Position numbers and translations under genes: made by a program | Part shown: one piece after another, positions 17,195 through 28,506 of the stretch | Layout: the number at the start of each line of letters is the position of its first letter | Numbering within the stretch: the stretch's first letter is position 1 | The notes under the pieces: generated by a model | Database searches by the model: none | Seen by the model: only the letters and a program-made list of their open reading frames with translations | What the model was told of the DNA's origin: nothing | Assembly (NCBI RefSeq): GCF_002906855.1 | Contig: NZ_MINI01000048.1 | Location: 372,001-436,000 of the forward strand | Source of the DNA: Pseudomonas putida | Lineage (GTDB): Bacteria; Pseudomonadota; Gammaproteobacteria; Pseudomonadales; Pseudomonadaceae | Direction: 5' to 3' | DNA: 64,000 bases

Positions 17195-17349
17195 TTGGCC
17201 GCGCATGAAGGCCCACATCGGGCTTGTCAGCACGCTTGCGGGAGGCTCAAACTGGCAGCTTTTCCACTGGCACGCGACAACGCGGCCAGGCCCGTCCAGA
17301 GCGCGAAATCGCATAGCGCCAACTGCATAGATCATTCGGGGACCCTGAC

Positions 17350-18843
17350 ATGGAACTGGTTGTAAAAAGCGTAGCCGCTGCATCCGTAAAAACCGCCACT
17401 CTGGTCGTGCCGGTCGGTGAAGGGCGCAAGCTCGGTACCGTTGCCAAGGCCGTCGACGACGCCTGCGAAGGCGCCATCAGCGCGGTGCTCAAGCGTGGCG
17501 ACCTGGCCGGCAAGCCTGGCCAGACCCTGTTGCTGCAGAGCGTGCCTGGCCTGAAGGCCGAGCGCGTGCTGCTGGTCGGCAGCGGCAAGGACGAAGCCCT
17601 CGGTGACCGCGCCTGGCGCAAGCTGGTGGCCAGCGTGGCTGGTGTACTCAAGGGCCTGAACGGCGGCGATGCCGTGCTGGCCCTGGACGACATCACGGTC
17701 AGCAACCGCGACGCCCACTACGGCAAATACCGCCTGCTGACCGAGACGCTGCTCGACGGTGAATACGTGTTCGACCGTTTCAAGAGCCAGAAGGCCGAAC
17801 CGCGCGCCCTGAAGAAGGTTACCCTGCTGGCCGACAAGGCCGGCCTGGCCGAGGTCGAGCGCGCCATCAAGCATGCCAGCGCCATCGCCACCGGCATGGC
17901 CTTCACCCGTGACCTGGGCAACCTGCCGCCCAACCTGTGCCACCCGAGCTTCCTGGCCGAGCAGGCCAAGGAACTGGGCAAGGCCCACAAGGGCCTGAAG
18001 GTCGAAGTGCTGGACGAGAAGAAGATCAAGGACCTGGGCATGGGCGCGTTCTACGCCGTGGGCCAGGGCAGCGACCAGCCGCCACGCCTGATCGTCCTCA
18101 ACTACCAGGGTGGCAAGAAGTCCGACAAGCCGTTCGTACTGGTGGGCAAGGGCATCACCTTCGATACCGGCGGCATCAGCCTCAAGCCAGGCGCCGGCAT
18201 GGATGAAATGAAATACGACATGTGTGGCGCCGCCAGCGTGTTCGGCACCCTGCGCGCGGTCCTCGAACTGCAGCTGCCAATCAACCTGGTGTGCCTGCTG
18301 GCCTGCGCCGAAAACATGCCGAGCGGCGGTGCCACCCGCCCGGGCGACATCGTCACCACAATGAGCGGCCAGACCGTCGAAATCCTCAACACCGACGCCG
18401 AAGGCCGCCTGGTGCTGTGCGACACCCTGACCTACGCCGAGCGCTTCAAGCCGCAGGCGGTGATCGACATCGCCACCCTGACCGGCGCCTGCATCGTCGC
18501 TCTGGGCAGCCACACCTCGGGCCTGATGGGCAACAACGACGAGCTGGTTGGCCACCTGCTCGATGCCGGCAAGCGTGCCGACGACCGTGCCTGGCAGCTG
18601 CCGCTGTTCGACGAGTATCAGGAACAACTCGACAGCCCGTTCGCCGACATGGGTAACATCGGTGGGCCGAAAGCCGGCACCATCACCGCTGGCTGCTTCC
18701 TGTCGCGCTTCGCCAAGGCCTACAACTGGGCGCACATGGACATCGCCGGCACGGCCTGGATCAGTGGCGGCAAGGACAAGGGCGCTACCGGTCGCCCGGT
18801 CCCGCTGCTGACCCAGTACCTGCTGGACCGCGCTGGCGCCTGA
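17350..18843 (+). CDS. pepA: Cytosol (leucyl) aminopeptidase
   Basis: 497 aa, M17 family. The signature NTDAEGRL is at residues 347-354, and the metal-binding GKGITFDTGG segment with Lys267 is present, as is the MKYDMCGAA region. It is a hexameric two-metal aminopeptidase. The ATG at 17350 follows the divergent lptF promoter region by about 155 bp. The PepA-holC-valS order is conserved in gammaproteobacteria. Confidence 0.97.
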   Translation: MELVVKSVAAASVKTATLVVPVGEGRKLGTVAKAVDDACEGAISAVLKRGDLAGKPGQTLLLQSVPGLKAERVLLVGSGKDEALGDRAWRKLVASVAGVLKGLNGGDAVLALDDITVSNRDAHYGKYRLLTETLLDGEYVFDRFKSQKAEPRALKKVTLLADKAGLAEVERAIKHASAIATGMAFTRDLGNLPPNLCHPSFLAEQAKELGKAHKGLKVEVLDEKKIKDLGMGAFYAVGQGSDQPPRLIVLNYQGGKKSDKPFVLVGKGITFDTGGISLKPGAGMDEMKYDMCGAASVFGTLRAVLELQLPINLVCLLACAENMPSGGATRPGDIVTTMSGQTVEILNTDAEGRLVLCDTLTYAERFKPQAVIDIATLTGACIVALGSHTSGLMGNNDELVGHLLDAGKRADDRAWQLPLFDEYQEQLDSPFADMGNIGGPKAGTITAGCFLSRFAKAYNWAHMDIAGTAWISGGKDKGATGRPVPLLTQYLLDRAGA

Positions 18844-18893
18844 TGCCGTGAGGCCGATGGCGCCCCTGGCGCCATCGGCTGGCAGACCACACC

Positions 18894-19322
18894 ATGAGCA
18901 AAGTCGATTTCTATATCCTGCCCACCGACTCGCTGTCGGCGCGGCTGGACTTCGCCTGCAAGCTGTGCGAGAAGGCCTGGCGCCTCGGCCACCGGGTCTA
19001 CCTGCATTGCCAGGACGCCGAACAGCGTGCCGAACTGGATCAACGCCTGTGGCGCTTCAAGGGAGAAGCCTTCGTGCCCCACGACCTGGCCGAAGTGCAC
19101 GCAGATGCCAGGGTAGCCTTGGGCCTCGCCGACGATGCCGGCGAACACCGTGACCTGCTGATCAACCTGGGCGCCGGTGTACCGGGGTTTGTCGGCCAGT
19201 TCGAGCGGGTTGCCGAGATCGTTGTCGAGGAGCCCGGCATTCGCCAATCGGCCCGCGAGCGGTTCCGTTTCTACCGCGAACAGGGCTATGCTCTGCAAGA
19301 CCACCGCTTACAGCGACTTTGA
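18894..19322 (+). CDS. holC: DNA polymerase III chi subunit
   Basis: 142 aa, starting MSKVDFYILPTDSLSARLDFACKL, with the conserved YLHCQDAEQRAELDQRLWRF core of HolC. Chi links the clamp loader to SSB on the lagging strand. It lies 50 bp after pepA and 5 bp before the next small gene. Confidence 0.95.
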   Translation: MSKVDFYILPTDSLSARLDFACKLCEKAWRLGHRVYLHCQDAEQRAELDQRLWRFKGEAFVPHDLAEVHADARVALGLADDAGEHRDLLINLGAGVPGFVGQFERVAEIVVEEPGIRQSARERFRFYREQGYALQDHRLQRL

Positions 19323-19327
19323 CGACG

Positions 19328-19702
19328 ATGGACAAGCCTTCCGCCCTACCCGATTCCGCCCATCTGCTGGATGATCTGGAGTCGATTCGCCAGCTGCTCG
19401 GCGATGCCGACCTGCAGCCGCCGCTGCTGACCGAAACGGTCGAGCAGATTCCCCTGTTGCTCGATGTACCTGCAGGTAACGCGGCGCCAGCCCCTGAAGC
19501 TGAGCCCGCAGCAGCAGCTGAACCCGAGGATGATCCGCAGACCCGCCGCCAGGACACCCTGCTGCACCTGGAGAGCGAGTTGCGCGCCGCGGCGCAGATG
19601 ATCATGCAGGACGTGATCAACGACTTCACCCCGCACATCGAGAACGAGATCAAGCGCCGCCTGGATGCGCGGATCGAACGTCTCATCAAGCGTTCCGAGT
19701 AA
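19328..19702 (+). CDS. Conserved hypothetical protein downstream of holC
   Basis: 124 aa from the ATG at 19328, 5 bp after holC (a TTG nine bases earlier would overlap it). The middle is Pro/Ala/Glu-rich and probably disordered. The C-terminal third is a charged amphipathic helix (QDTLLHLESELRAAAQMIMQDVINDF and IKRRLDARIERLIKR). I recognise no domain; proteins of this kind are conserved at this position in Pseudomonas. It is probably cotranscribed with holC. Confidence 0.75.
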   Translation: MDKPSALPDSAHLLDDLESIRQLLGDADLQPPLLTETVEQIPLLLDVPAGNAAPAPEAEPAAAAEPEDDPQTRRQDTLLHLESELRAAAQMIMQDVINDFTPHIENEIKRRLDARIERLIKRSE

Positions 19703-19713
19703 CCCGGTAGATC

Positions 19714-19813
19714 GGCGCCGCCTGCTTCGCGGGTAAACCCGCTCCCCAAGTGCACCGCAGCTCTTGCGGGTTGGCGTGCACCTGTTGGGAGCGGGTTTCC
19801 CCGCGAAGAGGCC
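19714..19813. repeat. Inverted pair of REP elements before valS
   Basis: A REP-like unit (TTCGCGGGTAAACCCGCTCCC, about 19725-19745) and an inverted relative (GGGAGCGGGTTTCCCCGCGAA, about 19787-19807) lie about 40 bp apart. They could fold into one long hairpin. This is the usual paired REP arrangement of P. putida. Confidence 0.8.
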
Positions 19814-19912
19814 AATCCTGCCTTGCCAGATAGCAGCAGCTTGTCGCCTGCGGCCCCCAGCTTGGTTATACTTCTCGGCTTTCCCGAATAAATGCACAGG
19901 GTCCCGCCGCGC

Positions 19913-22759
<2,847 letters not shown>

Positions 22760-22778
22760 CTTAAAGTGAAGCCATAGC

Positions 22779-22859
22779 GGGCTGCATTGCAGCCCATCGC
22801 CGGCATGCCGGCTCCCACAGGTGCTGCACTATCCTGTGGGAGCCGGCTTGCCGGCGATG
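22779..22859. repeat. REP-like hairpin cluster between valS and rlmF
   Basis: A small hairpin (GGGCTGC-ATT-GCAGCCC, 22779-22795) is followed by a large inverted repeat: a 27-nt arm at 22795-22821 (CATCGCCGGC...CCACAGG) and its near-perfect complement at 22833-22859, one mismatch apart. The latter is the TGTGGGAGCCGGCTTGCCGGC REP type. It probably also ends the valS transcript. Confidence 0.85.
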
Positions 22860-22877
22860 CTTTTTCAGGACCCCACC

Positions 22878-23828
22878 ATGACTGACAAACCCACCCTGCA
22901 CCCGCGCAACCGCCACCAGGGCCGCTACGACTTCCCCAGCCTGATCAAGGCCCACCCTGACCTGGCCCGCTTCACCATCACCAACCCCCACGGCAAACCC
23001 AGCATCGACTTCGCCAACCCGCAAGCCGTGCGCGTGTTCAACCGTGCCCTGCTCAAGGCGCAATACGGCATCCAGCACTGGGACATCCCGGCCGACTACC
23101 TGTGCCCGCCAATCCCCGGCCGCGCCGACTACATCCACGTGGCCGCCGACCTGCTGGCCGAGGACAATGCCGGCGAGGTGCCCAGAGGCGCCCAGGTGCG
23201 TGCGCTGGATATCGGCGTAGGCGCAAACTGCATCTACCCACTGCTCGGCCATAGCGATTACCGTTGGCGCTTCCTCGGCTCGGACATCGACCCGGTGGCA
23301 TTGGCATCGGCCAAGGCCATCGTCCAGGCCAACGGTTTGAGCAAGGGCATCAGCCTGCGCCAGCAAGCCAGCCTCAAGCACATCCTCAGCGGCCTGTTGC
23401 ACGCGGATGAGCGTTTCGACCTGACCCTGTGCAACCCACCCTTCCATGCCTCGCGCGAGGAAGCCACCCGTGGCAGCCAGCGCAAGTGGAAAAACCTCGG
23501 CAAGCAAGACCCCAAGCGCAAACTGCCAGTGCTCAACTTCGGCGGGCAGAACAACGAACTGTGGTGCGAGGGCGGCGAGATCCGCTTCGTCACCCAACTG
23601 GTCGACGAAAGCGCGCAATACGCACAGCAGGTGCTGTGGTTCACCAGCCTGGTGTCCAAGGCCAGCAACCTGCCTGGCATCGAGGCGGCACTGAAGAAAG
23701 CCGGTGCCAAGGCGGTGCGCATCGCCGAGATGGGCCAGGGCCAGAAGCAGAGCCGCATGGTCGCCTGGAGCTTCCACGATGACATCGCACGCCAGGCCTG
23801 GCACGCCGGGCGCAAATCGCAGGCATGA
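22878..23828 (+). CDS. rlmF: 23S rRNA m6A1618 methyltransferase
   Basis: 316 aa. The Rossmann SAM-binding segment ALDIGVGANCIYPLLG and the catalytic NPPF motif at 186-189 (TLCNPPFHAS) are present. It methylates N6 of A1618 in 23S rRNA. I start at ATG 22878 (MTDKPTLHPRNRHQGRYDF); the in-frame extension upstream crosses the REP and is not coding. Confidence 0.95.
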   Translation: MTDKPTLHPRNRHQGRYDFPSLIKAHPDLARFTITNPHGKPSIDFANPQAVRVFNRALLKAQYGIQHWDIPADYLCPPIPGRADYIHVAADLLAEDNAGEVPRGAQVRALDIGVGANCIYPLLGHSDYRWRFLGSDIDPVALASAKAIVQANGLSKGISLRQQASLKHILSGLLHADERFDLTLCNPPFHASREEATRGSQRKWKNLGKQDPKRKLPVLNFGGQNNELWCEGGEIRFVTQLVDESAQYAQQVLWFTSLVSKASNLPGIEAALKKAGAKAVRIAEMGQGQKQSRMVAWSFHDDIARQAWHAGRKSQA

Positions 23829-23860
23829 AAAAACCGCGCCCGGGCAAGCCGGGCGCGGTT
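23825..23860 (-). terminator. Intrinsic terminator of hupN
   Basis: AACCGCGCCCGG at 23832-23843 pairs with CCGGGCGCGGTT at 23849-23860. Read on the minus strand the stem is followed by a run of T, so it terminates hupN; it may help end rlmF on the other strand. Confidence 0.88.
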
Positions 23861-23879
23861 AGGGTCAACGCATCAACAA

Positions 23880-24161
23880 TTACTTGTTGATGGAATCGTT
23901 CAGGGCTTTGGCCGGAACGAACTTGACGACTTTCTTGGCAGCGATTTCGATGGCAGCGCCAGTCGAAGGGTTGCGGCCGGTACGGGCAGGACGCTCGGAG
24001 ACTTTCAGCTTGCCGATGCCTGGCAGGGTGATTTCAGCGCCGTTTTCCAGTTGGTCGGCAACGATCTGGCCCAGTTGCTCCAGTGCGTTGCGAGCGGTGG
24101 TTTTTGGCGCATCGATGGCTTCAGCGATGTCGGCAATCAGTTGGTCTTTGGTCAATGCCAT
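23880..24161 (-). CDS. hupN: HU-family nucleoid DNA-binding protein
   Basis: 93 aa. The HU fold is clear: MALTKDQLIADIAEAI at the start and the DNA-binding arm GFR-type region as ARTGRNPSTGAAIEI, followed by KKVVKFVPAKALND. P. putida has several HU homologues; the sequence and position beside rlmF and ndpA suggest the HupN type. A good ribosome site (GGAAGGAA) precedes the ATG. It is monocistronic, with its own terminator. Confidence 0.9.
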   Translation of the reverse strand: MALTKDQLIADIAEAIDAPKTTARNALEQLGQIVADQLENGAEITLPGIGKLKVSERPARTGRNPSTGAAIEIAAKKVVKFVPAKALNDSINK

Positions 24162-24554
24162 GGTGGTGTTCCTTCCCTATCTAAATCAGTGGTTATGCAG
24201 CGTTCTACGACGTTATCGGGCCAGCCCCTGAGTTCTGGAGGGCCGCGCCAATCGCGCATGTAGATGCGTAAATCGGCGTTTGGTTCGACACGGTATGAGC
24301 ACACTGCCAGCAATGCGCCACACGAGGGGCGCAAGACCGCGCAAAGCTACCACAGGAATGGATAAATATCCGCTACCCGCTTCGATTTAGTGCAGGTTTT
24401 TCGGGGGTTTCAGCCGAAAACCTACAAATCTGAACAAAAAACGAACAACCGGCATTTCTGCCAACATCCGGCCACTGCAGCGCCTGTTGCTTGGGGTAAA
24501 CTGGACGACTTTTGCAGCGCGGCCCATGGCCGCCCCAGACTCACCGAGAATTCC
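24162..24554. other. Divergent intergenic region hupN/ndpA
   Basis: 393 bp with no credible gene. It must contain the hupN promoter on the minus strand and the ndpA promoter on the plus strand. I could not pick a convincing -35/-10 pair for either. The AT-rich stretch around 24360-24460 is the likeliest promoter zone. Confidence 0.5.
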
Positions 24555-25562
24555 ATGCCAATCCGACATTGCATCGTTCACCTGATCGACAAGAAGCCCG
24601 ATGGCAGCCCCGCCGTGCTCCATGCGCGGGATACCGAGCTGAGCGCATCGGACGCCATCGAAAACCTCCTGGCCGACCTCAACGACAGCTACAACGCCAA
24701 GCAAGGCAAGGCCTGGGGCTTCTTCCACGGCGAGTCCGGCGCCTATCCGCTGAGCGGCTGGCTGAAGCAGTACCTGGAAGACGAGAAAGACTTCGCCGCG
24801 TTCAGCCGGGTGGCAGTCGAGCACCTGCAAAAGCTGATGGAAGAGTCGAACCTCTCCACCGGTGGCCACATCCTGTTCGCCCATTATCAGCAAGGCATGA
24901 CCGACTACCTGGCCATCGCCCTGCTGCACCACAGCGAAGGCGTGGCGGTGAACGCCGAACTGGACGTGACACCGTCGCGCCACCTCGACCTCGGCCAGCT
25001 GCATCTGGCGGCGCGCATCAACCTGTCCGAGTGGAAGAACAACCAGAATTCCAAGCAGTACATCTCGTTCATCAAGGGCAAGAACGGCAAGAAGGTCTCG
25101 GACTACTTCCGCGACTTCATCGGCTGCCAGGAAGGCGTCGATGGCCCAGGCGAGACGCGCACTCTGCTCAAGGCCTTCAGCGACTTCGTCGAAAGCGAGG
25201 ACCTGCCGGAAGAGTCCGCCCGCGAGAAGACCCAGACCCTGGTCGAGTATGCCACCACCCAGACCAAGCTGGGTGAGCCAGTGACCCTGGAAGAACTGTC
25301 GAGCCTGATCGACGAGGACCGCCCGAAGGCGTTCTACGATCACATCCGCAACAAGGACTACGGCCTGTCGCCGGAAATCCCCGCAGACAAACGCACCCTG
25401 AACCAGTTCCGCCGCTTCACCGGGCGTGCCGAAGGGTTGTCGATCAGCTTCGAAGCGCACCTGCTGGGTGACAAGGTGGAATATGACGAGGCCGCCGGCA
25501 CCCTGATCATCAAAGGCCTGCCGACCACACTGGTGGATCAGCTCAAGCGCCGCAAGGACTGA
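24555..25562 (+). CDS. ndpA: Nucleoid-associated protein NdpA/YejK
   Basis: 335 aa from ATG 24555 (MPIRHCIVHLIDKKPDG); the upstream open frame is not homologous. The family features include GGHILFAHYQQGMTDYLAIALL and DYFRDFIGC. YejK-type proteins associate with the nucleoid; the exact role is not settled. It lies opposite hupN, another nucleoid protein, and one base before the end of the convergent GIY-YIG gene. Confidence 0.92.
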   Translation: MPIRHCIVHLIDKKPDGSPAVLHARDTELSASDAIENLLADLNDSYNAKQGKAWGFFHGESGAYPLSGWLKQYLEDEKDFAAFSRVAVEHLQKLMEESNLSTGGHILFAHYQQGMTDYLAIALLHHSEGVAVNAELDVTPSRHLDLGQLHLAARINLSEWKNNQNSKQYISFIKGKNGKKVSDYFRDFIGCQEGVDGPGETRTLLKAFSDFVESEDLPEESAREKTQTLVEYATTQTKLGEPVTLEELSSLIDEDRPKAFYDHIRNKDYGLSPEIPADKRTLNQFRRFTGRAEGLSISFEAHLLGDKVEYDEAAGTLIIKGLPTTLVDQLKRRKD

Positions 25563-25856
25563 TCAGACGGCCACATAGGAGGCCACTAGCGCCTCCTTGG
25601 CCGACTTGCGCAACTTCTTCACCAGACGCTCCTGGCGCAGCGCCTCCCCCTTGTCCGGCCACTGTTCGACATAGACCAGCGCCTGCGCCGGGCTGGTCTT
25701 GAAATAGCGGGCGCCCTGCCCTTTCTGGTGCGCAGCGAAACGCCGCTGCGGGTCATCGCTGACACCGCAGTACAGCGAGCCATTGGCAGCCCGCACCAGG
25801 TACACGTACCACGGTTTGCACAGCGGGGTTAAGTCGACTTCGTTGACGATGCTCAT
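25563..25856 (-). CDS. GIY-YIG domain protein (UPF0213/YhbQ type)
   Basis: 97 aa, a stand-alone GIY-YIG nuclease-fold domain. WYVYLVRAANGSLYCGVSDDPQRRFAAH contains the two half-motifs (YVYLVR and LYCGVS), the Arg and the His; a Glu in EAL/ERLVKKL completes the core. Small proteins of this type are thought to act on DNA structures, but the function is not firmly known. It is convergent with ndpA. Confidence 0.85.
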   Translation of the reverse strand: MSIVNEVDLTPLCKPWYVYLVRAANGSLYCGVSDDPQRRFAAHQKGQGARYFKTSPAQALVYVEQWPDKGEALRQERLVKKLRKSAKEALVASYVAV

Positions 25857-25874
25857 GGCAGACAGCTTAACCGC

Positions 25875-26345
25875 TCAATGCGCTTGCTGGAACGCCCGCA
25901 GCCCTTTGAAAGCCTGCTGGCGCACCTTGTTCTGCAACATCGGCGACCAACCCAGCAGCAACCCTGGAGTTCCCAGCGCCTGACGCGACCAGCGCCACAG
26001 ATCGAAGCTGTCGTCATGCTGGCAGATCAGCCCATCGCGAATGACGAAGCGCGCCTGGATATCGTTGACCACGGTGCGGCCGGTCTGGCTGAACAGGTAA
26101 GTTGCAACCCAGTGCGCGCAGCCGCTGCGTGGGTCGGCACGGACCTGGTCGAAAGTCAGGGTGAAGTCCTTGGCGCGCGCCGTGAGCATGCGCCACATGT
26201 CACCGGCATCACGACCGCGCAGGGTGCCGAATACCGGGTCGCTGAAAACGATGTCGTCGCTGTAGCAGGCCACCATGGCCTCGGCGTCCAGGCGCTGGAA
26301 GGCCTGGTAGAAGCGGGTGATCAGGTCACGGTTGGCGTCAGTCAT
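25875..26345 (-). CDS. SnoaL/NTF2-like protein
   Basis: 156 aa from ATG 26345 (MTDANRDLITRFYQAFQRLD). The pattern FYQAFQRLDAEAMVACYSDDIVFSDPVFG and the C-terminal DGLICQHDDSFDLWRW match the NTF2-like (SnoaL_2) alpha+beta fold. No specific enzyme activity can be assigned. It lies 18 bp upstream of the GIY-YIG gene in the same direction and may be cotranscribed with it. Confidence 0.8.
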   Translation of the reverse strand: MTDANRDLITRFYQAFQRLDAEAMVACYSDDIVFSDPVFGTLRGRDAGDMWRMLTARAKDFTLTFDQVRADPRSGCAHWVATYLFSQTGRTVVNDIQARFVIRDGLICQHDDSFDLWRWSRQALGTPGLLLGWSPMLQNKVRQQAFKGLRAFQQAH

Positions 26346-26423
26346 GAGAAGCAGATCCGTCCTGGGAGTCGAAGTCTGCACGATAATCTGCCAACAATGC
26401 TTTCGCCAGCGCCGGCCTCCATA

Positions 26424-27704
26424 TCAGAGTTTTTCGCTAGTCACCTGCACATGCAGCGCCCGCCCGGCGCCAAGCCCGAACACGATGGCCCCTACACCCA
26501 GCACTGCAAAAATCCACCCCACTGCTGCCCATCCACCGGTCAGGTCATGCACCAGGCCAACCGCGAACGGCCCCATGGACGCCAGGGTATAACCCACCCC
26601 CTGGGCCATGCTCGACAGGTTCGCCGCCACATGGGCATCCTTCGAACGCAGCACGATCAGCGTCAACGCCAAGGCAAAGGTACCGCCCTGCCCCAGCCCC
26701 AGCAGCACCGCCCAGCCCCACAGCCCGCCGATCGGGGCATACAGACATCCGAACAGCCCCGTCAACGTAACCAGCATCACGATTACGATGGCCAGCCGTT
26801 GGTCCTTCCCGCGGGTCGCCAGCCAGGGCGCGCCCAGCGAACTGATCAACTGCACAATCACCGAGCCGGACAGCACCAGCCCAGCCTCAGTCGGGCTCAG
26901 GCCACGGCCAATGAGGATCGATGGCAACCAGCCAAAGACGATGTAGGCCAGCGACGACTGCAGCCCCATGTACAACGTGACCTGCCATGCCAGCGGGTCG
27001 CGCCACAAACCGCGCACCCGGTAGGCTGCCTTGTGCAGACCATGGCCCTGACGCGCTTGCGGTAACCAGATGAGCACGGCCAAAAGCGCCGGTAGCATCC
27101 AGAAGCCCAGGCCAAAGGCCCAGTTGTCATCGAAATGCTGGGCCAACGGCACGGTAGCCCCCGCCGCCATAGCCGCCCCCAGGCACAGGGCCATGGTGTA
27201 GACGCCAGTCAGGGTGCCCGCATGCTGCGGGAAGTCACGCTTGACGATACCGGGCAGCAGTACGCCGATGATGCCGATGCTGGCCCCAGCCATGACGCTG
27301 CCGAGGAATACGCCGACAGCCCCCAGGGCGCTGCGCACCACGATCCCCAGCGCCAGCGTGAGCAGGATGCCCAGGATCACCCGCTCGCTGCCGAATCGGC
27401 GCGCCAGGAGCGGGGCCAGCGGTGCGAACAGCCCCAGGCAGAGCACCGGCAAGGTGGTCAGCAGACCCGCTTCGGAGGCATTCAGGCCCAGCCCCGCAGA
27501 GACCTGCCCGAGCACCGGCGCCATGCTCGACAACGCCGGGCGCAGGTTCAATGCCACCAGCACCAGGCCCAGCAGCAACAGCCAGGGCCGCTGCAGGGCC
27601 GGTGGCTGTTGCTGCACCTGGGCATCGTCGGCCTCGGCATCGATCAGCAGTTCTTCCAATTCGCGCTCGCGGGCAGGCGCGTCTCGGGTCATTGGTTCAG
27701 CCAT
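26424..27704 (-). CDS. MFS transporter, CynX/NimT (cyanate/nitroimidazole) family
   Basis: 426 aa with about twelve membrane segments after a charged N-terminal tail of about 40 residues. The sequence LLLGLVLVALNLRPALSSMAPVLGQVSAGLGL is characteristic of the CynX/NimT subfamily, and LARRFGSERVILG is the MFS loop 2-3 motif region. The substrate is unknown; no cyanase gene is nearby, so cyanate transport is not supported. The FadR-type regulator lies 13 bp upstream in the same operon. Confidence 0.85.
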   Translation of the reverse strand: MAEPMTRDAPARERELEELLIDAEADDAQVQQQPPALQRPWLLLLGLVLVALNLRPALSSMAPVLGQVSAGLGLNASEAGLLTTLPVLCLGLFAPLAPLLARRFGSERVILGILLTLALGIVVRSALGAVGVFLGSVMAGASIGIIGVLLPGIVKRDFPQHAGTLTGVYTMALCLGAAMAAGATVPLAQHFDDNWAFGLGFWMLPALLAVLIWLPQARQGHGLHKAAYRVRGLWRDPLAWQVTLYMGLQSSLAYIVFGWLPSILIGRGLSPTEAGLVLSGSVIVQLISSLGAPWLATRGKDQRLAIVIVMLVTLTGLFGCLYAPIGGLWGWAVLLGLGQGGTFALALTLIVLRSKDAHVAANLSSMAQGVGYTLASMGPFAVGLVHDLTGGWAAVGWIFAVLGVGAIVFGLGAGRALHVQVTSEKL

Positions 27705-27717
27705 GGCTTTCTCGTCT

Positions 27718-28368
27718 TCAGGATTCGATGAGGGTCCGGCTCAGGGCCTTGGCCCGTTGCGGATCGCGTTGTTCGATGGCGTCGAGGATCTGCCCGTGCA
27801 GGTCGAAGGTCGCCTGGCTGCGCGGGACAGTCGCCATGTTGTGTTGCAGCGCTGCGGCGACGACGCCGGAAAAGTAGCGATACAGCTCACTCAGTGCCGG
27901 GTTGTGCGCGGCGTCGATCAAGCGCTGGTGAAATACCAGGTCGCAGCTGACATAGGCATCGACATCACCGTGAAAGTGCTCGGCACTGCCCGTCAGTGCT
28001 GCACGCAGGCCTTGCAGGTCCTCGTCGGTACGGCGCAACGCCGCCAGGCCGATCGCCTCGGATTCGAGGATGTGCCGTGTCTCGCGGGCCTGCTCCAGGG
28101 TGCAGCGCGCCATGGCTTGCACAGCCTGCAGTGGGTCCTGGCAGGTGCGCAGGTAGCTGCCGTCACCCTGGCGGATCTCCACCAGGCCGCTGAATGCCAG
28201 CACGCGCATGGCTTCACGCACGGTATTGCGGCTGATGCCCAACTCCAGCGCCAGTACTGGCTCGGTTGGCAGGCGCTGCCCGACTTGCCAATCGCCGTGC
28301 AGGATGCGCTCACGCATGCGTTCGACCGCAAGTTCGACCAAGGAACGCTTGGCCAATTCGCTGCTCAT
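27718..28368 (-). CDS. GntR-family regulator, FadR subfamily (FCD domain)
   Basis: 216 aa from ATG 28368 (a TTG three codons earlier is less likely). N-terminal winged helix (LPTEPVLALELGISRNTVREAMRVLAFSGLVEIRQGDGSYL) and C-terminal FCD ligand domain with metal-ligand pattern (CDLVFHQRLIDAAHNP, DLHGQILDAI). It probably represses its own operon with the MFS transporter. A perfect inverted repeat lies 64 bp upstream, between it and the divergent phosphodiesterase. Confidence 0.88.
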   Translation of the reverse strand: MSSELAKRSLVELAVERMRERILHGDWQVGQRLPTEPVLALELGISRNTVREAMRVLAFSGLVEIRQGDGSYLRTCQDPLQAVQAMARCTLEQARETRHILESEAIGLAALRRTDEDLQGLRAALTGSAEHFHGDVDAYVSCDLVFHQRLIDAAHNPALSELYRYFSGVVAAALQHNMATVPRSQATFDLHGQILDAIEQRDPQRAKALSRTLIES

Positions 28369-28431
28369 TTCACTCAACCAATCATCCGATGAATTCGCAA
28401 AGCTTAATGGAACGCCTTCCAGACATCAATT

Positions 28432-28453
28432 CAACTGGCATTTCTACCAGTTG
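28432..28453. promoter_or_regulatory. Candidate operator of the FadR-type regulator
   Basis: CAACTGG at 28432-28438 and CCAGTTG at 28447-28453 form a perfect 7-bp inverted repeat with 8 bp between. It is in the divergent region between the regulator and the phosphodiesterase gene. Confidence 0.5.
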
Positions 28454-28506
28454 TCAGCCAAGTATCTTGTTGTAACGCTTGGCACGACTCCATCAAGGCC
28501 CCATTC

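Noticed and set aside
26424..27704. Cyanate transporter assignment for the MFS gene
   Set aside because: The subfamily includes CynX, but no cyanase or carbonic anhydrase gene is nearby, so the substrate is left open.
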